The translations under genes and the position numbers were made by a program. The notes below the pieces were generated by a model. That model was not told the DNA's origin and searched no databases. It worked only from the letters and a program-made list of their open reading frames with translations. From Bradyrhizobiaceae bacterium (GTDB lineage: Bacteria > Pseudomonadota > Alphaproteobacteria > Rhizobiales > Xanthobacteraceae), in contig CANKBJ010000007.1 of NCBI GenBank assembly GCA_947479905.1, forward strand, positions 1 to 57,519: a DNA stretch of 57,519 nt, given 5' to 3'. Position 1 is the stretch's first letter, and each line of letters starts with the position of its first letter. This document shows positions 7,829 through 16,296 of this stretch, piece after piece.

Positions 7829-9667
7829 CTAGTGATTGTCGCGCGGCACGGACTTCTGCGCGACGCGCTGATATTTGACCGCCGGCTTGAGTACCATGCC
7901 GTCGGAAAGTTGATCGACCATGCCGCGCTGGATTTCCTGCCACGGCGTCTGGCTCGCCGGCATCGGGAAGCCGCCCTGCTTTTCGAGCGTGGCGCGGCGC
8001 GTCGCGAACTCGGCCTTGGAGATCAGAATATCGGCCGTGCCTTTTTTCAGGTCGATGCGCACGCGGTCGCCGGTCTTGAGAATGGCAAGCCCGCCGCCGG
8101 CGGCTGCTTCCGGCGAGGCATTCAGGATCGACGGCGAGGCCGAGGTGCCTGACTGCCGGCCGTCGCCGATGCAGGGCAGCGACAGTACGCCCTTCTTGAT
8201 CAGGTAATCCGGCGGCTGCATGTTCACGACTTCGGCGGCGCCCGGATAACCGATCGGCCCGGTGCCGCGGATGAACAGCATGGTGTTCTCGTCGATCTTC
8301 AGTTTCGGATCGTCGATGCGGTGGTGATAGTCCTCCGGTCCCTCGAACACCATGGCCCGGCCTTCGAAAGCGTCAGGGTCTTTCGGGTTTGACAGATAAC
8401 GCTTGCGGAACTCATCGGAGATGACCGAGAGCTTCATCACCGCCGAATCGAACAGATTGCCGTGCAGCACCTTGAAACCGGCATTCTGCATCATCGGTTT
8501 TTTGTAGGTATGGATCACGTCTTCGTTGCTGATCCGGGCGCGCTTGACGTTGTCGCCCATCGTCTTGCCGTTGATGGTCAGGGCGTCGGCGTGAATGCGC
8601 TTGGCCTTGAGCAACTCATTCATCACCGCCGGCAGGCCGCCGGCGCGGTAGTATTCCTCGCCGAGATAGAATCCGGCCGGCTGCATGTTGACCAAGAGCG
8701 GCACGTCGAGTCCGACTTTTTCCCAGTCATTGATGTCGAGCTTGACGCCGATATGGCGGGCGATGGCGTTGATATGGATCGGCGCATTGGTCGAGCCGCC
8801 GATCGCCGAATTGGCGACGATGGTGTTCTCGAACGCCTTACGGGTGAGAATGTCGGACGGTTTGAGATCCTCGCGCACGATCTGCACGGCGCGCACGCCG
8901 GTCTCATACGCGATTTGTCCGCGCTCGCGATACGGCGCCGGAATGGCCGAGCAGCCCGGCAGCGACATGCCGAGCGCCTCGGCCAGCGCGTTCATGGTCG
9001 AGGCGGTGCCCATCGTGTTGCAATGGCCGATCGACGGCGCCGAGTCGGCGACGCGGTCGATGAATTCCTTGTAGGTGATCTTGCCGGCGGCGTGTTCCTC
9101 GCGCGCTTCCCACACCACCATGCCGGAGCCGACGCGCTTGTCGCCGCGCCAGCCATTGAGCATCGGACCGCCGGAAAGGACGATCGCCGGGATGTTCACC
9201 GTCGCCGCCGCCATGATGCAGGCCGGAGTGGTCTTGTCGCAGCCGGTCATCAGCACAACGCCGTCGAGCGGATAGCCGAACAGGAGTTCGACCAGGCCAA
9301 GATAAGCAAGGTTACGGTCGAGCGCCGCGCCGGGGCGTTTGCCGGTCTCCTGGATCGGATGCACCGGAAACTCGAAGGCGATGCCGCCTTCGGCGCGAAT
9401 GCCGGCGCGGACGCGCTCGGCCAGTTCGATATGGTGGCGGTTGCAGGGCGACAGGTCGCTGCCGGTCTGCGCAATGCCGATGATCGGCTTGCCGGCGGTC
9501 AGTTCGGCGCGGGTCAGGCCCCAGTTGAGGTAGCGCTCCAGGTAGAGCGCGGTCATTCCGGGGTTGTCGGGATTGTCGAACCAGAGCTGCGAGCGAAGCA
9601 TTTGACGATTCTTGGGGCGATTTTTCGGGCGATTCTTTGCGCCTAGGCCGGATGCCGGTTTTTTCAT
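7829..9667 (-). CDS. IlvD/Edd-family sugar-acid dehydratase
   Basis: Fe-S dehydratase of 612 residues; converts a dihydroxy acid to a 2-keto-3-deoxy acid. Key features: [12 protein letters not shown] and [10 protein letters not shown] (cluster cysteines), [20 protein letters not shown] with the third cysteine, [17 protein letters not shown], and the C-terminal [20 protein letters not shown]. The pattern and neighbours fit pentonate/hexonate dehydratases better than the leucine-valine IlvD. The start at 9667 (MKKPASGLG) is preferred over the longer frame because GAGGGAGA lies about six bases upstream. The N-terminus contains a threefold KNRP-type repeat. The divergent promoter region 9668-9934 is shared with the allophanate hydrolase gene. 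Confidence 0.87.
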   Translation of the reverse strand: MKKPASGLGAKNRPKNRPKNRQMLRSQLWFDNPDNPGMTALYLERYLNWGLTRAELTAGKPIIGIAQTGSDLSPCNRHHIELAERVRAGIRAEGGIAFEFPVHPIQETGKRPGAALDRNLAYLGLVELLFGYPLDGVVLMTGCDKTTPACIMAAATVNIPAIVLSGGPMLNGWRGDKRVGSGMVVWEAREEHAAGKITYKEFIDRVADSAPSIGHCNTMGTASTMNALAEALGMSLPGCSAIPAPYRERGQIAYETGVRAVQIVREDLKPSDILTRKAFENTIVANSAIGGSTNAPIHINAIARHIGVKLDINDWEKVGLDVPLLVNMQPAGFYLGEEYYRAGGLPAVMNELLKAKRIHADALTINGKTMGDNVKRARISNEDVIHTYKKPMMQNAGFKVLHGNLFDSAVMKLSVISDEFRKRYLSNPKDPDAFEGRAMVFEGPEDYHHRIDDPKLKIDENTMLFIRGTGPIGYPGAAEVVNMQPPDYLIKKGVLSLPCIGDGRQSGTSASPSILNASPEAAAGGGLAILKTGDRVRIDLKKGTADILISKAEFATRRATLEKQGGFPMPASQTPWQEIQRGMVDQLSDGMVLKPAVKYQRVAQKSVPRDNH

Positions 9668-9934
9668 CGACGTCTCCCTCGAAACATTCTTGTTTTTTAA
9701 GCGGCCTTTGACAGGCGCTTTTGTCGTGCCGGTGCTGTGAGGTTGGCCCACGGGCAGTCGGGCAGGCGGCCATGCGATGTGGCGCGGCAAGTTGACCGCA
9801 AATCGCCACGGCCGGCAACGGGGCATTTGTATGCGCCCGGCAAAGGCCTTAGTATGTTGCAGTGCGGTTGGCCGCTTTGACTATTGCCATATGGATTCCG
9901 GTGCATCGGCTTTTTAATTTGCGTAGAGGGCGTC

Positions 9935-11734
9935 GTGGCTGAAACCGTCCTCTCCATCGTGGCCGCGCACCGGGCCGGTACCATGACGCCGGCTGAGACT
10001 GTGGCGCGCACCTATGCCCGCATCCGCGCTTATAACGATCCGGCCGTCTTTATCTCCTTGCGCGACGAGGCCGAGGCGGTGGCCGAAGCTAAGGCGTTGC
10101 AGGCCAAGGGCAAAACCGCGCTGCCGCTCTACGGCGTGCCGGTCGCGGTCAAGGACAATATCGATGTCTTTGGCCTGCCGACCACGGCGGCTTGCCCTGC
10201 CTTCAGCTACGACCCCACGCATGATTCGACCGCGGTGGCGCGGCTGCGCGCGGCCGGGGCCATCGTCATCGGCAAGACCAATCTCGATCAGTTCGCCACC
10301 GGCCTCGTCGGCGTGCGCTCGCCCTATGGCGTGCCGCGCAACAGTTTCGATGCCGACCTCATTCCCGGCGGCTCATCGTCCGGGTCGGCGGTGGCGGTGG
10401 CGGCGGGGCTGGTGCCGCTGTCGCTCGGCACCGATACCGCCGGCTCCGGCCGCGTGCCGGCCGGCTTCAACAATATTGTCGGCCTCAAGCCCAGCCTCGG
10501 CCTGATCTCGACGCATGGCCTGGTGCCGGCCTGCCGCACGCTCGATTGCATTTCGGTATTCGCGCTGACCGTTGACGATGCCTGGGCGGGGCTGTCGGCC
10601 GTCGTCGGGCCCGACCGCGCCGACTCTTATTCGCGCAATCGTCCGCTGGGAAAGCCCGGCGCGATGCCGAAGCATATCAAGCTCGGCGTGCCGCTGCCCG
10701 GCCAGCGGCTGTTCTTTGGCGATAAGGATTACGAGGCCGGCTACGACGCCGCGCTGGCGCGGCTCACGAAGCTCGGTTGCGAGATTGTCGAGATAGACAT
10801 CGAGCCGTTCTATGAGACCGCGCGTCTTCTTTATGAAGGTCCCTGGGTCGCGGAACGCACCATCGTCGCGCAGAAACTGCTGGCTTCGGATCCAGACGCC
10901 ATTCATCCGGTGACGCGCGAGATCACCGTCGGCGGCCTGCGCCCGACCGCGATCGACGCCTTCGCCGCCTTCTACAAGCTGGAACGGCTGCGCCGCGTCG
11001 CCGATTTCATCTTCGCCAATCAGGTCGATGCCCTGGCGCTGCCGACCGCGCCGACCACCTACACTGTCAAGCAATTGCTCAACGATCCGATCCAGCTCAA
11101 CAGCCGCCTCGGCACCTATACCAACTTCGTCAACCTCCTCGATCTGTGCGGTCTGGCTTTGCCGGCCTCATTGACGAGCAAAGGCCTGCCGTTCGGCATT
11201 ACGCTTCTGGCGCCCGGCGGTCGCGACGCGCGGCTCGCCGAGATCGGCCGCGTCTTCCAAGCCGATACGCAACTGCCGCTCGGCGCGCTGAAATTACCGC
11301 AGCCGGCGCTGGCTTCGATGCAGGTCGCTGCGGCCGAAGGCGAGATCGCCGTCGCCGTGGTCGGCGCGCATCTGTCCGGCCTGCCGCTCAATGGCGAATT
11401 GCGCGGCCTCGGCGCGCGTCTCCTTGAAGCGACGAAAACCGCGCCCGATTACAAATTCTATGCGCTCAACGGCACGGTGCCGCCCAAGCCCGGCCTGCTG
11501 CGCGTCGAAGTCGGCAAGGGCGCCAGTGTCGATGTCGAAGTCTGGGCGATGCCGAAGACGGCCTTCGGCGAGTTCATCGGTGGCGTCGGTTCGCCTTTGT
11601 CGATCGGCACGGTGACACTCGCTGACGGGCGCGGTGTCAAAGGCTTTCTGATGGAAGCCGCCGCCGTTGCCGGCGCACGCGATATTTCCAGCTTCGGCGG
11701 GTGGCGGAAGTATTTGGCGAGCGCAAAAGTCTAG
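9935..11734 (+). CDS. atzF: Allophanate hydrolase
   Basis: Cytoplasmic amidase that splits allophanate to ammonia and CO2. The N-terminal amidase-signature domain shows the Lys in PVAVKDNID, the cis-Ser in GGSSSGSAVA and the nucleophile Ser in DTAGSGRVPA. The C-terminal domain (about residues 445-599) has the AtzF-type VGAHLSGLPLNGEL and WAMPKTAFGEFI, so the protein is full length (599 residues from the chosen start). The start is taken as GTG at 9935 because AGAGGG precedes it by five bases; an upstream ATG at 9884 would add 17 residues without a ribosome site. No urea carboxylase or biuret/cyanurate hydrolase gene is nearby. Confidence 0.9.
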   Translation: MAETVLSIVAAHRAGTMTPAETVARTYARIRAYNDPAVFISLRDEAEAVAEAKALQAKGKTALPLYGVPVAVKDNIDVFGLPTTAACPAFSYDPTHDSTAVARLRAAGAIVIGKTNLDQFATGLVGVRSPYGVPRNSFDADLIPGGSSSGSAVAVAAGLVPLSLGTDTAGSGRVPAGFNNIVGLKPSLGLISTHGLVPACRTLDCISVFALTVDDAWAGLSAVVGPDRADSYSRNRPLGKPGAMPKHIKLGVPLPGQRLFFGDKDYEAGYDAALARLTKLGCEIVEIDIEPFYETARLLYEGPWVAERTIVAQKLLASDPDAIHPVTREITVGGLRPTAIDAFAAFYKLERLRRVADFIFANQVDALALPTAPTTYTVKQLLNDPIQLNSRLGTYTNFVNLLDLCGLALPASLTSKGLPFGITLLAPGGRDARLAEIGRVFQADTQLPLGALKLPQPALASMQVAAAEGEIAVAVVGAHLSGLPLNGELRGLGARLLEATKTAPDYKFYALNGTVPPKPGLLRVEVGKGASVDVEVWAMPKTAFGEFIGGVGSPLSIGTVTLADGRGVKGFLMEAAAVAGARDISSFGGWRKYLASAKV

Positions 11735-11739
11735 ACACT

Positions 11740-11851
11740 GTCATTCCGGGACGGCGCGTTTGCGCCGGGCCCGGAATCCAGGGCTACAAGCGCTGTGTCT
11801 TGCCGCTCTGGATTCCGGGCTCGCGTCCATACGGCCGCGCCCCGGAATGAC
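11740..11851. repeat. Long palindromic repeat, CATTCCGGG family, copy 1
   Basis: Outer arms GTCATTCCGGGACGGCGCG and its complement CGCGCCCCGGAATGAC; inner arms CCCGGAATCCAG and CTGGATTCCGGG, giving a nested stem-loop of 112 bases. The same architecture recurs at 52699 and 54622. It lies between the convergent atzF and gntR genes and would act as a bidirectional hairpin. Confidence 0.85.
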
Positions 11852-11857
11852 AAGCAC

Positions 11858-12538
11858 TTAAATCGTCTCGGTATAATGCTCGTATTCCTCGCGGACCGTG
11901 ACGATATGCGCGCCCATCGCACTGGCTGCGACCGCACGCTCGCCGCGCAGGATTCCTTCCACCACGCGGTCGTGCTCGACATGTGACTTGGCGAGCCGGC
12001 CGAGATTACGGAATTGGGCGCGGCGGAACGGCTGCACGCGCGCGCGTGTCGAGAGAGTCATCTCCGCGAGATAGGCATTGTGCGCGCCGTCATAGATGGC
12101 GTTGTGAAAGGCTTCGTTGACTTCATGGTATTGCTGCGGGTCGCCGCTCTGGATCAGGACGCGCAAATTCTCGTGAATGTCCTCGAGCGCGCGCCGTTCG
12201 GCAATCGTCATGCGTTCGGCCGCGTAGCCCGCGCACAGCGCTTCCAGTTCGGCCATTGCCTCGAACATGCCGGCGAGCTGGCTGGCGTCGGGACGCGCCA
12301 CCACGGCGGCGCGATGCGGCCGCACCTCGACCAGTCCGCTCGCCGCCAGGAGACGGATCGCCTCGCGCACCGGCGTGCGCGACACGCTGAAGCGGTTGGC
12401 GATGCGCGTTTCGTCGAGCGGCGCGCCCGGGGCATAGACGCCGCGCACGATCTCGTCGGCGAGTTGCAATCGCAATTCTTCCGAGCGCGTCTTGCGCGGC
12501 CATTCCATGTCTTGCGCATCCGCGCTTGGTGCGGTCAT
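11858..12538 (-). CDS. GntR-family regulator, FCD (FadR-like) subgroup
   Basis: DNA-binding repressor or activator, 226 residues. The N-terminal winged helix (about 20-85) contains LADEIVRGVYAPGAPLDETR and the recognition helix RFSVSRTPVREAIRLLAASG. The C-terminal all-helical FCD ligand domain carries metal-type positions EVNEAFHNAIYDGAHN and a late His in GAHIVTV. It is the last gene after the dipeptide-type importer, 23 bases from the ATPase stop, so it most likely controls that operon and the divergent ThDP enzyme. Two TGTATAC-like sites at 18061 and 18111 are candidate operators. Confidence 0.9.
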   Translation of the reverse strand: MTAPSADAQDMEWPRKTRSEELRLQLADEIVRGVYAPGAPLDETRIANRFSVSRTPVREAIRLLAASGLVEVRPHRAAVVARPDASQLAGMFEAMAELEALCAGYAAERMTIAERRALEDIHENLRVLIQSGDPQQYHEVNEAFHNAIYDGAHNAYLAEMTLSTRARVQPFRRAQFRNLGRLAKSHVEHDRVVEGILRGERAVAASAMGAHIVTVREEYEHYTETI

Positions 12539-12561
12539 CCAGCCTTCATCTCACTTCAATC

Positions 12562-14292
12562 TCAAACCGGCGGATGCGGGATCGCCGCCAGCAGGTCGCG
12601 CGTATAGGCCGCCTCCGGCGCATCCATCACTCTTTGGGTTGGACCTTGCTCGACGATCTTTCCCGTGTTCATGACGATGACACGATCGCACAGAAGGCGC
12701 ACAACATTGAGATCGTGCGACACGAAAAGATAGCTCATTCCCAGTGAGTCCTTAAGGTCCTGCAACAAATTGAGGACGACCGCCTGAACCGAGACGTCCA
12801 GCGCCGCTGTCGGCTCGTCAAGAATGATGAGGTCGGGACGCAGCGCGATCGCCCGCGCAATCCCGACGCGGGCCTTCTGGCCGCCCGACAGCTGATGCGG
12901 GAAGCGATCGAGAAACTGCAACGGCAGACCTACCTGCGTGGCGAGTTCCTCGCATCGTGAGCGAAGCTCACCTCGGGATATATCGCTCAGGCGCAGCAGC
13001 GGATCGGCAATGGCGCGCGCCGCCGTGAAGCGCGGGTTGAGGCTGTCGGTCGGGTCTTGAAAAACCATCTGGATTTTCTTGCGCTGCGGCAGCGTCGCAA
13101 AACTGCGCGCCGGGATCGCGCCGATGTCCTCGCCGCCGAAGGTGATGGTGCCCGAGGTCTTGTCGATCAGCCGCATCACCATCATCGAGGTGGTCGACTT
13201 GCCGCAACCGGACTCGCCGACCAGGCCGACGCTTTCGCCGCGCGCGATCTGGAAGCTGATGCCATCGACGGCGCGGAACACGTCGCTCTCCGGCACCGGC
13301 GTGGTGCCGAACATCTTCTTCAGCGACGTCGTGGCGCCCTTGCGTGGATACTCCTTCACCAGGCTGTCGACGACCAGAAGCGGCGCTTCATCGGCCTTGA
13401 CCGGATTATGCGCCACCGGCCGGGCGCGGGCGGCTTCTTCCTCCGGCAAAAGATCGCGCAAGGTGATGCCGGGGCGCGGCGTCGCGCGCATCAGCTTGCG
13501 CGTATAGGCATGCGACGGCGCCTTGAAGATGACCTCGGACGGCGAGGTCTCGACCACATGACCCTTTTCCATCACCACCACCTTGTCGCAATAGGCGGCG
13601 GCCAGTCCCAGATCGTGGGTGATGAGAATGGTGGACATGCCGCGCTCGCGCGTCAGCTCGACGACGAGGTCCATCACCGCCTTCTGCGTCGTGACGTCCA
13701 GCCCGGTGGTCGGCTCGTCTGCGATCAGCAGTTGCGGCCGGCACGCCAGCGCCAGAGCGATAACGACGCGCTGGCACATACCGCCGGACAGTTCGAACGG
13801 ATAGGCGTGATAGCGCTCCTTCGGCCGCGCAATGCGCACCTGCTCAAGCACTTCGACCGCCTTGTTGGCGACGTCCTCGTTGCCGACCTGCGCGTGTTCC
13901 AGCAGTACGTCTTCGATCTGGTGGCCGACCTTGCGGATCGGATTGAGCGCGAGGCGCGGCGACTGGAAGATCATCGACATTTCGCGGCCGCGCAGATTGC
14001 GCATGTCGGCTTCGCTGGCGCCGCGCAGATCGAGACCGGAAAACATCACCGACCCTTCGGCGATCGATCCGGCGCGGTCGAGAATGCGCATCACCGCGTA
14101 GGACGTCACCGATTTGCCGGAACCGGATTCGCCGACGATGCCGAGCGTCTCGCCTTTGGCCAAGGTGATGTTGATCTTCTTGACCGCCTGCACGACGCCG
14201 CGCCGCGTGGCGAATTCAACGGTGAGGTCGCGCACGTCGAGCAGCGGCAGCGCCGTGCCGGGATCGACTTCCGGAGTTGGTGCTTTGAGCAT
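12562..14292 (-). CDS. Dipeptide-type ABC transporter, fused double ATPase (DppD-DppF)
   Basis: One 576-residue protein with two complete ABC ATPases. First half: GESGSGKSVTS Walker A, LSGGMCQRVVIALALA, LLIADEPTTGLD, followed by the oligopeptide-family C-terminal HAYTRKLMRATP segment. Second half: GESGCGKSTTS, LSGGQKARVGIARAIA, LIILDEPTAALD. Start at 14292 (MLKAPTPEVD) has AAGGAGAA upstream and overlaps the permease stop as TGATG; the longer frame to 14400 is not supported. Such fusions are known in Rhizobiales and guarantee a heterodimer-like pair of nucleotide sites. Confidence 0.9.
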   Translation of the reverse strand: MLKAPTPEVDPGTALPLLDVRDLTVEFATRRGVVQAVKKINITLAKGETLGIVGESGSGKSVTSYAVMRILDRAGSIAEGSVMFSGLDLRGASEADMRNLRGREMSMIFQSPRLALNPIRKVGHQIEDVLLEHAQVGNEDVANKAVEVLEQVRIARPKERYHAYPFELSGGMCQRVVIALALACRPQLLIADEPTTGLDVTTQKAVMDLVVELTRERGMSTILITHDLGLAAAYCDKVVVMEKGHVVETSPSEVIFKAPSHAYTRKLMRATPRPGITLRDLLPEEEAARARPVAHNPVKADEAPLLVVDSLVKEYPRKGATTSLKKMFGTTPVPESDVFRAVDGISFQIARGESVGLVGESGCGKSTTSMMVMRLIDKTSGTITFGGEDIGAIPARSFATLPQRKKIQMVFQDPTDSLNPRFTAARAIADPLLRLSDISRGELRSRCEELATQVGLPLQFLDRFPHQLSGGQKARVGIARAIALRPDLIILDEPTAALDVSVQAVVLNLLQDLKDSLGMSYLFVSHDLNVVRLLCDRVIVMNTGKIVEQGPTQRVMDAPEAAYTRDLLAAIPHPPV

Positions 14293-15212
14293 CACGTTCT
14301 CCTTTGCGGATCGACGAGGTCGCGCAGACCGTCGCCGAGCAGATTGAAGGTGAACACCGCGATCATCAACGCGAGGCCGGGGAACAGCGCGATCCACCAT
14401 TCGCCGGAGATGATGTTGGCGGCGCCTTCAGCGACCATGATGCCCCATTCCGGCGTCGGCGCGCGCACACCGAGACCGATGAACGACAGTCCGGCCGCGT
14501 TGAGAATGGCGTAACCCATGGTCAGCGAAATCTGCACCATCATGATCGGCATGATGTTCGGCAGGATGTGGCCGAACAGGATGCGGAAGTCGCTGTTGCC
14601 GGACAGCCTTGCCGCCTGCACGAAGCCGGCTTCGCGCCGCACATTGGCTTCGGCGCGCGCGACGCGGACATAGAGCGGGAAGTTGATGATCGCGGTGGCG
14701 ATGACGATGTTAGTTACCGTATTGCCGAGCGCGGCGACGATGCCCATGGCCAGCACGAACAGCGGAAAGGCCATGATGGTGTCGGAGATGCGGCCGACGA
14801 TGCGGTCGGTCCAGCCGAGGAAGAAACCGGCGGCGATGCCGGCAAAGCCGCCGAGCGCGAACACCAGCGCCACCGAGGTAATGGCGATGATGAAATCGAG
14901 CCGGGTGGCGACAATGACGCGGCTGAAGATATCGCGGCCGAGCTGGTCGGTGCCGAACCAGTGCTTCCACGACGGCGGCGACAGCGCGGCGGCGGTGTCG
15001 CTGGCCAGCGGATCGAACGGCACGATGTAGGGACCGATTAGCGCGCACAAGGCGATCAGCAGAAACAGGCCGAAGGACAGGCCGGTGACCGGATTTTCCG
15101 CGACGACATAACGGGCGTGGCGGAAGATCGAATTACTCTCGACCTTGGCGGCTGGAGCAGGCGTGGGATCAGCCACGGCGGCAGGCGGGGCGGCGGCGGT
15201 GATTTCGGTCAT
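14292..15212 (-). CDS. Dipeptide-type ABC transporter permease, DppC type
   Basis: Inner-membrane permease of 306 residues. A 35-residue Ala/Pro-rich cytoplasmic tail precedes the first helix (GLSFGLFLLIALCALIG). The DppC/OppC hallmark WFGTDQLGRDIFSRVI follows, then five further helices, with the coupling loop FVQAARLSGNSDFRILFGHI. It overlaps dppB by ATGA at its start and the ATPase gene at its stop, so the three are translationally coupled. Confidence 0.9.
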   Translation of the reverse strand: MTEITAAAPPAAVADPTPAPAAKVESNSIFRHARYVVAENPVTGLSFGLFLLIALCALIGPYIVPFDPLASDTAAALSPPSWKHWFGTDQLGRDIFSRVIVATRLDFIIAITSVALVFALGGFAGIAAGFFLGWTDRIVGRISDTIMAFPLFVLAMGIVAALGNTVTNIVIATAIINFPLYVRVARAEANVRREAGFVQAARLSGNSDFRILFGHILPNIMPIMMVQISLTMGYAILNAAGLSFIGLGVRAPTPEWGIMVAEGAANIISGEWWIALFPGLALMIAVFTFNLLGDGLRDLVDPQRRT

Positions 15213-16219
15213 GCTTCAAGCCTCACGCGCGGATCGATGACGCCGTAGAGCAGGTCGATGAGCAGATTGAGCGCGACATAGAGAATGGCCATGGTGAGGA
15301 CGAAGCCCTGCACCGGCGCGAAGTCGGACGAGATCAAGGCTTCGACCGCGTAGGAGCCTATGCCGGGCCAGGCGAACACTTTTTCCACCAGCACATTGGC
15401 CCCGAGCAGAAACGAGAACACCATGCCGAGCGTGGTGACGACCGGCAGCATGGCGTTGCGGAAGGCGTAAGTGATGATGACGGTGCGGCTGTCGAGCCCG
15501 GAGGCGCGCGCGGTGCGGATGAATTCGGAGGCCAGCACGGTGAGCATCGAGGCGCGCGTCATGCGCGCGATCGGCGCCAGCGAGAAGATGCAAAGCGTCA
15601 GACCCGGCAGCAGCAACTGGTTGAGCGACGAGCGGAAGGCGGACCAGTTGCCGGTCAACAGGCTGTCGATCAGATAGAAGCCGGTGATCTGCGTCGGCGG
15701 CGAAGCGAACACGTCGAGCCGGCCGAGCGGCGCCGGCGACCAGCCGAGAATGTAATAGAAGACATAGACCAGCAGCAGGCCGGTGAAGAACACCGGCAGC
15801 GACACGCCGGCGGTAGCGACGATGCGGCAGGTGTGATCGATCCACGAGCCCTGCTTGACGGCGGCGAGGATACCGAGCGGCACCGCGATAACGATCGACA
15901 GAATGAGCCCGAACAGTGTGAGTTCGGCGGAGGCGGGCAGCCGGTTCTTGATTTCGGTCAGCACCGGCTTACCGGTGGTCAGCGAGTTGCCGAGATTGCC
16001 GCGCGCCAGTTCGCTGACATAGCTGCCGAACTGGACGATCAGCGGCTTGTCGAGGCCGAGCGACTTGCGGATCTGCTCGACCGACTCTTTGGTCGCTGCG
16101 GGCCCGGCGAAATAGGCCGCCGGGTCGCCCGGCAGCGCGCGCGTCAACAGGAAGGTGACGATGATGACCCCGATCAGGTTCGGGATGATCAACGTCATGC
16201 GCTTCAACATGATGGCCAT
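15209..16219 (-). CDS. Dipeptide-type ABC transporter permease, DppB type
   Basis: Inner-membrane permease of 336 residues starting MAIMLKRMTLIIPNLIGV at 16219; GGGAG lies about eight bases upstream, and an alternative ATG is three codons in. The DppB pattern LTRALPGDPAAYFAG after helix 1, SLTTGKPVLTEI, and the coupling loop EFIRTARASGLDSRTVIITY are all present. The reading frame could be extended far into the dppA stop region, but no ribosome site supports that. First permease after the binding-protein gene. Confidence 0.9.
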   Translation of the reverse strand: MAIMLKRMTLIIPNLIGVIIVTFLLTRALPGDPAAYFAGPAATKESVEQIRKSLGLDKPLIVQFGSYVSELARGNLGNSLTTGKPVLTEIKNRLPASAELTLFGLILSIVIAVPLGILAAVKQGSWIDHTCRIVATAGVSLPVFFTGLLLVYVFYYILGWSPAPLGRLDVFASPPTQITGFYLIDSLLTGNWSAFRSSLNQLLLPGLTLCIFSLAPIARMTRASMLTVLASEFIRTARASGLDSRTVIITYAFRNAMLPVVTTLGMVFSFLLGANVLVEKVFAWPGIGSYAVEALISSDFAPVQGFVLTMAILYVALNLLIDLLYGVIDPRVRLEA

Positions 16220-16252
16220 GGTCTGCTCCCTGTACTCGTCCAAAGCCTTGCG

Positions 16253-16283
16253 CCCGGCCGCGTCCTGTGACGGCGCGGCCGGG
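16253..16283 (-). terminator. Intercistronic hairpin between dppA-like and dppB-like genes
   Basis: Perfect 10-bp stem CCCGGCCGCG (16253-16262) and CGCGGCCGGG (16274-16283) with an 11-base loop and no T-run. It lies in the 77-base gap after the binding-protein stop, the same position as the hairpins in the sugar importer at 4275-4343. Confidence 0.65.
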
Positions 16284-16296
16284 TGGTCGTGGGCGT

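Noticed and set aside
9600-9640. Small tandem repeat in the dehydratase N-terminus as a CRISPR-like or regulatory repeat
   Set aside because: Three 12-base units encode KNRP-type residues at the start of the protein; too short and fully explained as coding repeats.
13057-14514. Plus-strand reading frame of 485 codons opposite the double ATPase
   Set aside because: Shadow of the ATPase gene; low-complexity composition and no recognisable fold.
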